NCBI GenBank assembly: GCA_937892155.1 | Contig: CALAUG010000022.1 | Location: 17,782 to 81,781 of the forward strand | Length of the DNA: 64,000 bases | Direction of reading: 5' to 3' | Source: an uncultured Bacteroidales bacterium | GTDB lineage: Bacteria; Bacteroidota; Bacteroidia; Bacteroidales; UBA1715 | In this document: piece by piece, positions 1 through 9,785 of the stretch | How the letters are laid out: every line of letters begins with the position of its first letter | How positions within the stretch are numbered: position 1 is the stretch's first letter | Position numbers and translations under genes: made by a program | The notes under the pieces: generated by a model | Seen by the model: the letters and a program-made list of their open reading frames with translations, nothing else | Database searches by the model: none | What the model was told of the DNA's origin: nothing

Positions 1-45
1 TTAAAAGACTGAAAAAATTCATTGTGTTTTTGAGTTTATATGCTT

Positions 46-1779
46 CTATGAGTAATGTATAGACAGAATAGTAATGTCGTCGTTTTGTGGGTTGCCATTG
101 ACAAATTGCCGTACGTCGCCACAAATATGTTCTGCGGCATTTTCAATGTTGTTTTTCCTAATTGTTTCAACAGTGTCAAGTAATCTATCGTTACCATATA
201 ATTCTTTGGCTGCTGTTTCGGCTTCTGTTACTCCGTCGGTATAAAGAATTATGTGTGTATCTTTCTTCAATTGTATTGTTTGTTGTTCGTAAGGGAAATC
301 TGCATAAAGTCCAACTGCTAAATTTGGTTTGCAGTCTAAAAAGCGTGGAGAGCATCCAGGTTCTGCAATAACGAGTGGATTGTGTCCAGCATTACAGTAT
401 GTTAGTTCTCCAGTTTCTAAATTTAATCGCCCAATAAATAATGTCACGAACATACCGAATGTATTTCCAGACTCTAGGTGGTTGTTAATTCTGCTTACAA
501 TTTCTTCGGTTGAAATATTCATACCTTCAGCGAAACGGAGTGCCGATTTTGTAACGGCCATATAGAGCGATGCGGGAATACCTTTCCCCGATACGTCGCC
601 AATTGCAAAGTGTAGAATGTTACCTTCTATGAAATAGTCGTACAAGTCGCCACCGACCTCTTTAGCAGGATGCAGCAGTGCGTGAATTTCCAAATTTTCT
701 GTTTTTGGAAAATTATGAGGCAAAATTCCCAATTGAATATGCGATGCAATAGTTAGTTCGCTGTCAATACCAGCTTGTTTCTCAACGAATCGCCTAATTT
801 GGTATATGATAAATAAGATGCAGAGTCCAATGAGTAACAATCCGATGAATAGTACTCGTAATATTCTTCTTGTCAGCTCATTAACACCTTCGTAAATATC
901 ATCTTCTGTACATTGTAACACAATTGTCCAGTTTGTTGTTTTTATGGGAGCACTGTAAATTCTTAGTTTTTGTGCTTGCGCAGAATCAACCCATTTGTCA
1001 AAATCTGTGGTGATTTGTTTCATAATCATGCTTTGGTCTGGGTGAACAATGCAAGTTTTATTGGCATCTAAAATGAGGGCTTGTGAGTTTTCAAATGGAT
1101 GAATCTCCTTTAGCAGGTCTGTTCCAAAGCGGTTCAGTTGTAAATCAACAGCAATAGTACCGATGTAGTTGTCATTCTTGTCATGTATAGGAATGCAGAA
1201 ACAGTCTATTACGGCGCCTCTTATATCTACAAATGGTTCGGACCAACGTGGATGGTCAACTCTTTTTGTTTCCTTGTACCAATCGTCTTCGCGGTAATTA
1301 TTTTTTTCTTCCGACAAGACGTAGTGAACGTACGAACTATCGGCGTGGCGGACAAATGGTGAAAAACCAGCCTCTCCATAATTAGGAAACAATCCAGGCT
1401 CAAATCCTATTGCGGCTCCCCACAAATGTGGATTGGCTTCCAAAAATTGTTCAAGTATGTCAAATGTTGTTTTTTCATCAAGTAATTCATCCTTATCAAG
1501 ATTAAATCTCAAAAATGAAGTGTCTGTTTTGTTGTCGGCTTTCGATTGTAGTGCGATGGAAGCAAGGCTATACCCAGAAACTTCAACTTGCTGTAAATGT
1601 TTGTCAACAATTTCACGTGCTTCGTTCAAACTCAGTTGAACTTTTTCACCTGCGTCCTTTAATGCTTTTTCCTGAACTTGTTTATATGACCACCCAACGA
1701 CGACAGAAAATATCAGTAGGGATAGTAGAGTTACTATTAAACAAAGTTTAAATATGAATGTGCTAGTTTTTGTTGGCAT
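46..1779 (-). CDS. Cache-domain SpoIIE/PP2C serine phosphatase
   Basis: A 577-residue membrane protein. After a signal-anchor helix (about residues 8-28) comes an extracytoplasmic region that reads like a double Cache sensor (about 35-295), a second helix (about 305-325), then a SpoIIE-type PP2C phosphatase domain (about 340-577). PP2C motifs are visible: EVGGDLYDY, IGDVSGKGIPASL, CNAGHNP, LYTDGVTEA and NDDIT, which supply the metal-binding Asp residues. The family senses a small ligand outside the cell and dephosphorylates an anti-sigma-factor antagonist or similar partner inside. No partner gene lies nearby, so target and ligand are unknown. It starts at ATG and stands alone, with a 44-base gap to the next gene upstream. 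Confidence 0.9.
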   Translation of the reverse strand: MPTKTSTFIFKLCLIVTLLSLLIFSVVVGWSYKQVQEKALKDAGEKVQLSLNEAREIVDKHLQQVEVSGYSLASIALQSKADNKTDTSFLRFNLDKDELLDEKTTFDILEQFLEANPHLWGAAIGFEPGLFPNYGEAGFSPFVRHADSSYVHYVLSEEKNNYREDDWYKETKRVDHPRWSEPFVDIRGAVIDCFCIPIHDKNDNYIGTIAVDLQLNRFGTDLLKEIHPFENSQALILDANKTCIVHPDQSMIMKQITTDFDKWVDSAQAQKLRIYSAPIKTTNWTIVLQCTEDDIYEGVNELTRRILRVLFIGLLLIGLCILFIIYQIRRFVEKQAGIDSELTIASHIQLGILPHNFPKTENLEIHALLHPAKEVGGDLYDYFIEGNILHFAIGDVSGKGIPASLYMAVTKSALRFAEGMNISTEEIVSRINNHLESGNTFGMFVTLFIGRLNLETGELTYCNAGHNPLVIAEPGCSPRFLDCKPNLAVGLYADFPYEQQTIQLKKDTHIILYTDGVTEAETAAKELYGNDRLLDTVETIRKNNIENAAEHICGDVRQFVNGNPQNDDITILSIHYS

Positions 1780-1823
1780 AGATTTTTACTTTTCGTCTGC
1801 AAGATACAACAATAGTTTTAAAC

Positions 1824-2747
1824 TTAATTGACAATTTCGCCGTTCTCGGTCTCTAAATCGACAATATCATCTTTTGTAAATGGTTTTCCGCAGTGACTGC
1901 AAAATTTTGCTTCACTGTTGTGGGTATGTTCGTGACAGTGCGGACACGTTTTTGTGCGCCTTTTTTTCTCTTCGTTAATCAACGATACGGAGAAAATACC
2001 AGTTGGAACGGCCAAAACAGTATAACCAAGCAGCATAATGACCGCAGATAAAAATCGTCCGACGCTTGTACAAGGTGCAATATCTCCATATCCAACGGTT
2101 GTCATTGTTACAATTGCCCAGTAAATGCTGTTTGGAATGTCTTCAAATCCATTCGGATTTCTGCCGTTTTCAACTATATACATAATTGTCCCTATAGAAA
2201 CTACCAGTATTACTGCAAATAGGAAAAATATGATGATTTTTTGCTTGCTCTGTTTGAGTGAAAGCAGTAGTAAATTTCCTTCGTTGAGGAATGAGAATAA
2301 TTTGAAAATTCTAAAGATTCGTAGTAGGCGGAATATTCTAATTGCCAGTAGACTTTGCGCTCCAGCGAAGAAAATTCCTAAATAACTTGGCAAAGTTGCT
2401 AATAAATCTATAATACCCCAGAAACTGAAAATGTACGAACTTGGTTTGTCCATGCAGTATATTCTGGCAAGATACTCAAATGTGAAAACTGCAGTGAAAA
2501 TCCATTCCAAAATACGAAGAATTAACCGCATTGATGGTGGAAAGAAGTTCATGCTTTCCAAAATAATGATGATGACACTCAGTAAAATGCAGATAAATAA
2601 GATAATATCGAATGATTTACCTGCAGGTGTGTCGGAACCAAAAATGATGGAATTGAGTTTCTCCTTGAGATAGTTGTTGTGCAAGAATGATTGAACTTTG
2701 TTCTTCAACAAACGAAATGGTTTCCCTAATGTGTTAAATAATCCCAT
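1824..2747 (-). CDS. Voltage-gated-type potassium channel with zinc-ribbon tail
   Basis: A 307-residue six-helix ion channel of the Kv type. The S4-like helix carries Arg at every third position (RIFRLLRIFRIFKLF, about residues 138-152). The pore loop has the K+ selectivity filter TVGYGD (about 216-221), followed by S6. The C-terminus has two Cys pairs (CPHC and CSHC, about 269-289), which look like a small zinc ribbon. It lies 1 base downstream of the YbaK-like gene, so it is probably co-transcribed with that gene and cvpA. Potassium selectivity is inferred from the filter. The role of the ribbon is unknown. Confidence 0.9.
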   Translation of the reverse strand: MGLFNTLGKPFRLLKNKVQSFLHNNYLKEKLNSIIFGSDTPAGKSFDIILFICILLSVIIIILESMNFFPPSMRLILRILEWIFTAVFTFEYLARIYCMDKPSSYIFSFWGIIDLLATLPSYLGIFFAGAQSLLAIRIFRLLRIFRIFKLFSFLNEGNLLLLSLKQSKQKIIIFFLFAVILVVSIGTIMYIVENGRNPNGFEDIPNSIYWAIVTMTTVGYGDIAPCTSVGRFLSAVIMLLGYTVLAVPTGIFSVSLINEEKKRRTKTCPHCHEHTHNSEAKFCSHCGKPFTKDDIVDLETENGEIVN

Positions 2748-2748
2748 A

Positions 2749-3225
2749 TTATCGTACTATATCTCCGACAGTTGCTTCTGCGGCCGTTATTAAATCATTT
2801 GGATTAATTTTTATTTGTAGTCCTCTTACACCAGCACTCACGTAGATGATATTTTGCTCCAAGCACGTTTGATGAAAGAATGTCGGAAATTTTTTCTTCA
2901 TCGCGAGTGGAGAACAACCACCACGAATGTATCCTGTAAGTGGCTGTAGTTCTTTGAGGTGAATCATGTCGCAGTTTTTGTTCCCTGAAATTTTTGCTGC
3001 TTTTTTTAGGTCAACTTCAAGATTTCCCGGAATAACACACACAAATGGTCCGATTTTGTCACCTCGAAGAACGAGTGTCTTAAATACTTGTTCTATTGGT
3101 TCGTTGAGTTGACTTGCAATATGTTCAGCTCCTAAATCGTTTTCATCAACGACGTAGGGTACAAGTTCGTATTGTATTTTGAGATTGTCGAGAAATCGAG
3201 CAGCGTTGGTTTTATTAATCTTCAT
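2749..3225 (-). CDS. ybaK: YbaK/EbsC-type Cys-tRNA(Pro) deacylase
   Basis: A 158-residue protein of the YbaK/ProX trans-editing family, which hydrolyses Cys wrongly attached to tRNA-Pro. The single domain covers most of the protein and includes the typical LVLRGDK and RGGCSPLAMKK stretches (the YbaK GGxSPxG-type loop). The start at 3225 (ATG, MKINKTNAARFL) is chosen because homology begins there; an upstream extension would read into the preceding gene. It overlaps the cvpA end by 11 bases, so the two are translationally coupled. Confidence 0.88.
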   Translation of the reverse strand: MKINKTNAARFLDNLKIQYELVPYVVDENDLGAEHIASQLNEPIEQVFKTLVLRGDKIGPFVCVIPGNLEVDLKKAAKISGNKNCDMIHLKELQPLTGYIRGGCSPLAMKKKFPTFFHQTCLEQNIIYVSAGVRGLQIKINPNDLITAAEATVGDIVR

Positions 3226-3754
3226 CGTTTTGTTGTTTAAGTGGTTCAAATATAGTAGGTTTTTCAATTTGTGGTACATTCAAATTTCCTCCGATAATTG
3301 CTTCTGCACCTTCGGCTAATGGTTTGAAAAATATAGATGTTTCTACTACTTCTATAGGCTTTGTGGAATATGTCTTGATTAAAGAATTGACAAGAAAAAA
3401 TATCATTGAAATGACAACAAGATATTTCGTGGCTCCAAATAGAACACCCATTAATTTGTCAAGCCATGCCAGTTTTATTGCTTGAAAAAATTTAAGAATT
3501 ATTCGTGTTACGAAATAACAGGCTATAAGTACGAGTATGAATATTCCTGCAAATGCCACAATTTTCTGGTGCTCTGGTGCTACAGATGTGTATTCTTCAA
3601 TAAATGGAGTTAGAGCATCAGAAAAACTCACAGCAGCCCAAATTCCGAGAACTAGTGCGACAATGGTTCCTCCTTCGGAAATCAGTCCGTTCTTAAAACC
3701 TTTGAATGCACCCCAGATAAGGGGAATAATAACTATGATGTCTAAAAAATTCAT
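3215..3754 (-). CDS. CvpA family membrane protein
   Basis: A 179-residue inner-membrane protein with four predicted helices (about residues 3-20, 27-46, 64-87 and 103-124). The opening NFLDIIVIIPLIWGAFKGFKNGL matches the CvpA/colicin V production family start, with its conserved Gly-Phe-Lys-Gly segment. Family members are linked to colicin V export and envelope stress, but their biochemistry is unsettled. It overlaps the permease gene upstream by 4 bases and the ybaK-like gene downstream by 11 bases, so it sits inside a tightly packed operon. Confidence 0.85.
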   Translation of the reverse strand: MNFLDIIVIIPLIWGAFKGFKNGLISEGGTIVALVLGIWAAVSFSDALTPFIEEYTSVAPEHQKIVAFAGIFILVLIACYFVTRIILKFFQAIKLAWLDKLMGVLFGATKYLVVISMIFFLVNSLIKTYSTKPIEVVETSIFFKPLAEGAEAIIGGNLNVPQIEKPTIFEPLKQQNDED

Positions 3755-4968
3755 TGTATATGCGTTTTCGTTATTTTTCTAACGGGAAAATATGCCGTGA
3801 AAAATCCTACAAATAAAACGGTCACTAATATTGCAAGTACGTCTTTCCAGGCAACAACGACAGGGTAGGATTGCACTATAAAGTTATCGGATGCACCTGG
3901 TAATTTCACAATGCCAAATTTCTCTTGAATTAAACAGATAATAACTCCCAAGAAAACTCCGATAAGTGAACCGACAATAGAAATAAGCCAACCTTCAAAT
4001 GTAAAAATACGTTTTATGAGTTTTGAATCGGCTCCCATACTTTCCAGAATATGGATATCTCTCTGTTTGTCGATGATTAACATTGTAAGTGAACCTACAA
4101 TGCTGAACGATGCAATGATTAGGATAAGAGTAATAATGAGGAAGGTGACGAATTTTTCACCTTTAGAGACTTTGTTCAGAAATTCGTGCTGTCCGTCTCT
4201 GTCTTTTATTTCGAATGAATCGCCGAGAGTTTCTTGTAGAGTACGAATCACATCTTTACTTTTTGCGTCTGGATTAAGGCGTATTTCGATGGATGAAATT
4301 TCATTGTGGGTATATTTCCATAATTCTTGAGCCAATTCCAACGAAGTAATAATGTATTCATTGTCTATTTCCATTTGTACGCTAAACACGCCTCGTGCGT
4401 ACGCGTACGTTTTGTTGTATTCTTCTGTTGGAACAAATGATGATTTTTTTTCACGTTCTGGTGCGTATATGTGAATAACATCGCGGTACATCAGTCCGAT
4501 GGAAAGTTTGTGCGCCACGCCTTGTCCAACGCAGGCATAGTGTACGCCAGCTTCTTCCAATGCAAATTCTCCTACAACCAAAATCGAATCTACGTCGCAG
4601 GTCTTTTCGTACGATTCGCCGACAGCTTTCAGTTTGCCTATCATTTGTTTGTCGCCATACGTGAATAGCACATCGTCTTCTAGAATAGGCGTAAAGGCAC
4701 ATATTTCAGGTGTTTGGGAAATTTTATGTTCTACGGAATCAAATGAAAAAACTCGTCCTGTTTTTGCTGTGACTTTAATCTCTGGATCGAATTGATTGAA
4801 CATTGAGTTTACTACAGCATTGAGTCCGTTGAAAACCGACATCGTAATGATCATAGCCATACTAACAACGGCAATCAATATAACCGACACTGTCGTAATA
4901 TAGTTGATTGCGTTTTTACTTTTCTTTGAGAATAAGTATCTTCTGGCAAAAAAGAAGGACACCGACAT
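3751..4968 (-). CDS. LolC/LolE-like ABC permease (FtsX family)
   Basis: A 405-residue permease with the FtsX/LolE layout: one N-terminal helix after the RRYLFSKKSKNAINYIT opening, a large periplasmic domain (about 45-265), then three C-terminal helices (about 272-300, 318-345 and 370-395). The RRYL...N.I. start is typical of lipoprotein-releasing LolC/E proteins, which extract lipoproteins from the inner membrane for LolA. The ATPase partner LolD is not in the window. The gene follows the methyltransferase by 5 bases and overlaps cvpA by 4. Placement close to rbfA is common in Bacteroidota. Confidence 0.88.
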   Translation of the reverse strand: MSVSFFFARRYLFSKKSKNAINYITTVSVILIAVVSMAMIITMSVFNGLNAVVNSMFNQFDPEIKVTAKTGRVFSFDSVEHKISQTPEICAFTPILEDDVLFTYGDKQMIGKLKAVGESYEKTCDVDSILVVGEFALEEAGVHYACVGQGVAHKLSIGLMYRDVIHIYAPEREKKSSFVPTEEYNKTYAYARGVFSVQMEIDNEYIITSLELAQELWKYTHNEISSIEIRLNPDAKSKDVIRTLQETLGDSFEIKDRDGQHEFLNKVSKGEKFVTFLIITLILIIASFSIVGSLTMLIIDKQRDIHILESMGADSKLIKRIFTFEGWLISIVGSLIGVFLGVIICLIQEKFGIVKLPGASDNFIVQSYPVVVAWKDVLAILVTVLFVGFFTAYFPVRKITKTHIQ

Positions 4969-4973
4969 CGTAA

Positions 4974-5786
4974 CTATTCTTTGTAGGCTTTAACTATTAA
5001 CCCAGTTCCAGATTTTTGTTCGCATACAATATCCAACGCATTGAGTATGATACAAAGCCAGAATATGGCGATGTAGTAAAATGGTAGAAGTATGAAAAAC
5101 AATTTGCTGATATTCAATAAACTAATAGGTAATTTCATTGAAAGAATCCACGATATGTGTCCAGGTAATCCGTACGAATATGATGCTTGAATTTTTGCAA
5201 AACCGGCACTTGTCAGTTTTGCTGTAATATCATCTATGCTGTATCCGTCACGAACGTGTTCGCCGATAAATGATTCTCCGCCTTCTTCATCAACATCGGA
5301 TCCTCCTAAATTGGAAGGTGTTGATATCAGTAGCATTCCTTGTGGTTTGAGAGATGTGTAGAAATTCTTAAATACTTGTTCGTCTTCAAGAATGTGTTCC
5401 ATAACATCTACCGATAGAATTAAATCGCTTGGCGTTTCCGAAATGAAAGTCGTTAAATCGCCTACAGCGAATTTCATTCTATTTTCAAAATTAATTTGCT
5501 TAGAAAAATTGTTGCAATCGGCAATTTGTTCTTCTTTCACGTCTATGCCTAATACATTCCACAATGAATTTTGGCGAGCAAGGAAATATGAATACTGTCC
5601 AAAACCTGAGCCTGCATCAATAATAAATCTGGAGTCTTCTTTACCTTTCTTCCACGCATTGATTGCTTTTTTTATGTGCCAGGCACGCAAAAGTAGAATG
5701 TCAAGAAGTATGTAGAACACCTTCCGTAAAAATGGACTTTTATTGAAAAACGTGCCTAATGAAAATTTTATTGGGTCGTAGTTCAT
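4974..5786 (-). CDS. SAM-dependent methyltransferase with C-terminal hydrophobic hairpin
   Basis: A 270-residue class I methyltransferase. The SAM-binding glycine loop is DAGSGFGQY (about residues 58-66), the acidic end of strand 2 is GIDVKEEQ, and motif VDVMEHI is the usual Methyltransf_11/25 strand 4 signature. Unusually, the last 50 residues form a long hydrophobic stretch (about 213-252) that could be a membrane hairpin, which suggests a membrane-bound or lipid-type substrate. The substrate is unknown. It overlaps rbfA by 4 bases. Confidence 0.85.
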   Translation of the reverse strand: MNYDPIKFSLGTFFNKSPFLRKVFYILLDILLLRAWHIKKAINAWKKGKEDSRFIIDAGSGFGQYSYFLARQNSLWNVLGIDVKEEQIADCNNFSKQINFENRMKFAVGDLTTFISETPSDLILSVDVMEHILEDEQVFKNFYTSLKPQGMLLISTPSNLGGSDVDEEGGESFIGEHVRDGYSIDDITAKLTSAGFAKIQASYSYGLPGHISWILSMKLPISLLNISKLFFILLPFYYIAIFWLCIILNALDIVCEQKSGTGLIVKAYKE

Positions 5787-6160
5787 TTTCTATTTTCTTT
5801 ATTTTTTTCTTCGGTGTTAGTTGAATGAAGAAGTCTTTCTATGTTTGCCTGATATTCAATTGAATCGTCTATATGAAATGCCAATTCGGGAATAATTCGT
5901 AGTTGCTTTCCTACTTTTTGTGCAAGCATCTGGCGTATTGTTTTTGATTTATCCTGAATTGTTTCAAATAGTTGCTGCTCGTCTTTGCTCGGCGCAAAAA
6001 TACTTACATATATTTTCGCAAACGATAGGTCGGGAGCAACACGGACAACCGTCACCGAAATCAGTGCACCTCGAAACATGTTCATCGCTTCTTTTTGAAA
6101 AATATCGCCCAATTCTTTTTGTAGTAGGCGCGCAACCTTATTTTGACGTGTCTCGCTCAT
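5783..6160 (-). CDS. rbfA: 30S ribosome-binding factor RbfA
   Basis: A 125-residue KH-like protein that binds 16S rRNA and aids late maturation of the 30S subunit. The start (RQNKVARLLQKELGDIF), the central LSFAKIYVSIF strand and the ending RIIPELAFHIDDSIE are characteristic of RbfA. It starts 2 bases after the end of the ABC transporter gene and overlaps the methyltransferase gene by 4 bases, so it belongs to the same run of minus-strand genes. Confidence 0.95.
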   Translation of the reverse strand: MSETRQNKVARLLQKELGDIFQKEAMNMFRGALISVTVVRVAPDLSFAKIYVSIFAPSKDEQQLFETIQDKSKTIRQMLAQKVGKQLRIIPELAFHIDDSIEYQANIERLLHSTNTEEKNKENRK

Positions 6161-6161
6161 A

Positions 6162-9100
6162 TTATTTCTTTGAAAATTTTATATTTCCCAATCCTTCTAT
6201 ACCTTTTCGTAATAGTCTGAAATACAATAAGAAATAGCATGCAATGGACATAATCCAAATCATTGCAACGTTGGTCCAGTACGTACTCAAATATGTTCCA
6301 AAGAATGGCTTCATAGGTGCATAGAAGTGGGCACGAATGAGTGGAGACGTAGGTGTAATGAATACAGGATCTGTTTTTTGAACCAAATTACCTTTGTATT
6401 CAATCAAGACTGTTAAATCGTTTGTGTTTTTACAGAAGTCTTCCAAAGCTTCGTTATAGTAATTTTTCTTAATATCGAGAAATGCCGCATTACCAAGACT
6501 GTCAATCATGTGTGGTGTGCGTTCAATTGTTGGAAGATTCATTTCCTCGCAAGCTTTTGTGCCTAAATCGGTAATGATTGTGTGCGTTAATTTGTCTTTC
6601 TGAGAACGATATTTGTTGTTTTGTTTGATGTAATATTGTTTTACGTCTGCAATATATTGACGTGCAGCAACCAAATTCTCTTTCGAAACATTTCCAGAAG
6701 TCAAATTATCAACGACATCCTGATTAATTTTGATAATGCTTCCTGTGTTTTTCAATTCTTTCTTGATTTCGTTGGAAACTAACACAAGATTTTTGTTGAA
6801 TTGTTCTTGATTTTCGTTGTATTCCTGGAAACGGATGCAGTCGTTCAATTTGTTATTTAATTGATTTGACCATTCACCTTTGCGGTAACTGCATTCGCTG
6901 ATTTTCATGTCCAAATCGAAGAACGGAGCTTCGTATTTGTTGTTTGCATATTGTTCAACCGCCAAACCTTCGTAAGCCCAACGAGATGTTATAATTTCGC
7001 CGTAGAATGGAATATCCTGTGGGTTTGAAATTGTTGGGTTCAATTTGTCGAAACTTACGATGATACCACTCAAGATAATTTGTGGAATTACAAGGAATGG
7101 AATCAAAATGTAGATAGTCTTAATGTCGTTAAATGAGTCGGAAATTATTAGTCCCAAAATGTTGGCGAAGCTCCAAACGCTGAAAGCCATCAACCAATAT
7201 TTGAAGAATAATCCGTGAAGTCCAAGAATCAAGTTGCCGCAAATCACGAACATTAACGATTGAATTGCGGAAATAAATAAAAGAATGATGATTTTTGAAA
7301 TCAAGTAGCTTGACCAACTTAAATGTAAGAACGATTCACGGCTACGGATTTTCTGGTCTCGGAAGATTTCCTCGGCACTAGCTGTTAAACCTACGAAGAA
7401 ACCGCAGATTACCAACATGAAAATGTAAACAGGAATATTTGCGTTGTTCATCAAGCAATAGCCGACACTTCCGTTTTCGTCAACGTTCCAATATTTAATG
7501 ATAAATGCCAGGAACACCGCAATAATTGGCGATTCCAAACCATTAATAAGCATATATTGCATATTCGAAACCTTCGACAAAAGATCTCGTTTAATGAATA
7601 CTTTCAGCTGACGGAACCAGTTCGGAATTTTGAATGTAATTTCCGGCAATTTTTCTGGAATAGGCTTGTTTTCTGCCTCTTTTCTGTTTTCTCTATATTT
7701 TTCGAACCAGTCGGTAGGAGCAAGTTTACGGATTTCCTGACGTCTTTCGTTCAGCATTGGAGTTCCGTCTTCGTTCAAAATCTTTGCTTCGGTAATGTTG
7801 AAGATTTGTTCCGGATTCACGTTACCGCAGGTTGGACATTCGCTAATGTTTGCATCGGCTTGGCCTGTGCATTGTTTGAAGTACATAATTGAATCAACTG
7901 GAGCACCATAGTAGATTTGGAAACCACCAGTATCCAAAATAACCAATCTATCGAATGTCTTGAAAATATCGGAAGATGGTTGGTGAATAACAACGAACAC
8001 CAATTTGCCCTTTAAAGCAAGTTCCTTCAAAAGGTCCATAATATTTTCCGAGTCTTTTGATGACAAACCAGAAGTTGGTTCGTCAAGGAACAAGATTGCA
8101 GGTTCACGGATTAACTCCAATGCGATGTTCAAACGTTTTCTTTGTCCACCGGAAATTTCTTTCTTCAATTCGTCACCAACAACGTTGTCTTTTCGTTCGT
8201 ACAATCCTAAACTTTGTAGAACTTTTTCGCATCGTTCTGCAATTTCTTCGTCGGTTAGGTTGTCAAAGCAAAGTTTTGCGCTGTAGAAAAGGTTTTCGTA
8301 AACAGTTAATTCCTTAATCAAAAGGTCGTCTTGCGGTACGAAACCGATAAGTCCGTTTAATTTTCCTTCGGTGTCGTGATGAAGGTCAATATTGTTGATG
8401 GTAACTTTTCCGCTTGTTGGAATGTAGTTCCCGTTTAAAACGTTCAGCAATGTTGATTTACCAGCACCCGACGCACCCATGATTCCGACCAAACTTCCAG
8501 AAGTTTCTTCTATAGAAAATTCGTGGAGACCAATATTTCCGCCACGGAATTTGTATGTGATGTCGTCAACTTTGAACACAACACCTTCGTTTGAACTGCC
8601 GGCGTTGAACGTATTCAAAATTTCACTGTAGTAAATTGGCTTCATCTGCATACTTCTGATTGCAGTACCAATATTCAGAATCGTAACCTTGTCTTCGTAA
8701 ATTGGTTGGCTGTTCAATGTGATTGCACCAACTTGGAACGAACGGAATATCAATAGGTTGGATGCACGAAGATAAAATACTTTTATAGTGCCCGAAAGGT
8801 GAGGAGAGCAAATGTGTTTTGCCATCACTTCGCCAGTTTCCTGCGAATTGTTGATTACCAACAAATTCTCGGAATCCGGAATTTCTTCAAATTCGTGAAG
8901 AATGAATTCACATAGTTGGTTGTATTCTTCGGAATCAATGTTCAAGTCTTCAACCAGAGCATTCAAATATTCTTTTTCGGTGTCGGTTATTGAATTATCT
9001 GTCGAAACGAATTCCAACAAACTGATGATAACATACAATTTTTGACGTTGAGTCAATTCTTGGTTTATGCTGTTTCCAATTTTGTGGATACGTGCAGAAA

Positions 9101-9359
9101 GTTTTGCCTCGATTTTATATTTTAATGCTTCAGCGTCAACTTCACCTTTTTTAGCAGCTTTTTCTGTAATACGATTGACGTCGGCCATCACTTCATCGTA
9201 TTCCTGCTCAAATGTGGGGAGGAATTTTTTGGCCAATTCTTTGTTTAACTGTGCCGCAAGAAATAATTCTACAATTTTTATTTTATCACTTTTGTTACCA
9301 TCGGTTTTTGCAAAAACTGCAAACAGCTTCAATAAAGCTTCAATTATTCGTTCACTCAT
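6162..9359 (-). CDS. ABCG-type transporter, ATPase fused to permease, with TerB-like N-terminus
   Basis: A 1065-residue half-transporter of the ABCG/white type, known in Bacteroidota, with unknown substrate. The N-terminal ~150 residues are helical and acidic like TerB. The ATPase domain has Walker A GASGAGKST (about residue 293), signature ISGGQRKRLN (about 403) and Walker B ILFLDEPTSG (about 420). A cysteine cluster with CPTC (about 505-525) follows. The ABC-2 membrane helices run from about 615 to 800, a large extracytoplasmic segment (about 815-1020) follows, then a last helix. Gene order ATPase-then-permease in one chain matches eukaryotic ABCG half-transporters. It is followed after 1 base by rbfA. 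Confidence 0.88.
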   Translation of the reverse strand: MSERIIEALLKLFAVFAKTDGNKSDKIKIVELFLAAQLNKELAKKFLPTFEQEYDEVMADVNRITEKAAKKGEVDAEALKYKIEAKLSARIHKIGNSINQELTQRQKLYVIISLLEFVSTDNSITDTEKEYLNALVEDLNIDSEEYNQLCEFILHEFEEIPDSENLLVINNSQETGEVMAKHICSPHLSGTIKVFYLRASNLLIFRSFQVGAITLNSQPIYEDKVTILNIGTAIRSMQMKPIYYSEILNTFNAGSSNEGVVFKVDDITYKFRGGNIGLHEFSIEETSGSLVGIMGASGAGKSTLLNVLNGNYIPTSGKVTINNIDLHHDTEGKLNGLIGFVPQDDLLIKELTVYENLFYSAKLCFDNLTDEEIAERCEKVLQSLGLYERKDNVVGDELKKEISGGQRKRLNIALELIREPAILFLDEPTSGLSSKDSENIMDLLKELALKGKLVFVVIHQPSSDIFKTFDRLVILDTGGFQIYYGAPVDSIMYFKQCTGQADANISECPTCGNVNPEQIFNITEAKILNEDGTPMLNERRQEIRKLAPTDWFEKYRENRKEAENKPIPEKLPEITFKIPNWFRQLKVFIKRDLLSKVSNMQYMLINGLESPIIAVFLAFIIKYWNVDENGSVGYCLMNNANIPVYIFMLVICGFFVGLTASAEEIFRDQKIRSRESFLHLSWSSYLISKIIILLFISAIQSLMFVICGNLILGLHGLFFKYWLMAFSVWSFANILGLIISDSFNDIKTIYILIPFLVIPQIILSGIIVSFDKLNPTISNPQDIPFYGEIITSRWAYEGLAVEQYANNKYEAPFFDLDMKISECSYRKGEWSNQLNNKLNDCIRFQEYNENQEQFNKNLVLVSNEIKKELKNTGSIIKINQDVVDNLTSGNVSKENLVAARQYIADVKQYYIKQNNKYRSQKDKLTHTIITDLGTKACEEMNLPTIERTPHMIDSLGNAAFLDIKKNYYNEALEDFCKNTNDLTVLIEYKGNLVQKTDPVFITPTSPLIRAHFYAPMKPFFGTYLSTYWTNVAMIWIMSIACYFLLYFRLLRKGIEGLGNIKFSKK

Positions 9360-9378
9360 GTCTTATGTATTTTGACTG

Positions 9379-9386
9379 CAAAATTA
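9379..9386 (-). promoter_or_regulatory. TAnnTTTG -7 promoter box for the ABC transporter
   Basis: Reads TAATTTTG on the minus strand, 19 bases before the ATG of the ABC transporter gene. An ATTG lies 18 bases further upstream, inside the 3' end of the next gene. The Bacteroidota consensus is TTTG, 19-21 bases, TAnnTTTG, so the -33 match is imperfect. Confidence 0.45.
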
Positions 9387-9785
9387 TTATTTTTTATATC
9401 CTATCAATAAAATTATTTCGTCCGTTTCCACATTGTTATCAACCAGTTGTAGTTTGATTTTGCCGTTGAATGTTTCTTTTATATGAAAATTCCAATAATT
9501 GGTATAGTTATATTTTTTGTTGTTGAACAGTATATTGTTTTGTGTATCAATCACTTGAAAATTAATTCTACTTAATTGCTGTGCACAGACGATGATTCGG
9601 TATTCATTGCCTGCAGTTAATGTTATGTCACATTCTTTTGTGTCGGTAGCAGAAATCGTTGTCGAGTAATACTGCCCGTCGGAAATATATTCATCCGTCA
9701 GCAGGCTTGTACACGACATCTGTGCGAAAGACTGAAGAGACGATGTTGTCAGCAGAACGAGGAGTATTGGTAGAATCTTTTTCAT
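9387..9785 (-). CDS. Small secreted protein, family shared with 55818-56315
   Basis: A 132-residue protein with a clean signal peptide (MKKILPILLVLLTTSSLQSFA, about 1-21). I do not recognise a named family. The mature part is beta-rich. It aligns with the protein at 55818-56315: both have AG.[ED]YR...VC, then a hydrophobic strand ending in IID/VID, then an N-x-L-[FY]-[DN]-N segment. This suggests a small beta-sandwich. It overlaps the lipoprotein gene upstream by 4 bases, so the two are probably made together. Function unknown. Confidence 0.75.
   Translation of the reverse strand: MKKILPILLVLLTTSSLQSFAQMSCTSLLTDEYISDGQYYSTTISATDTKECDITLTAGNEYRIIVCAQQLSRINFQVIDTQNNILFNNKKYNYTNYWNFHIKETFNGKIKLQLVDNNVETDEIILLIGYKK

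Noticed and set aside
1..45. Possible gene end at the left window edge
   Set aside because: Too short to identify anything.
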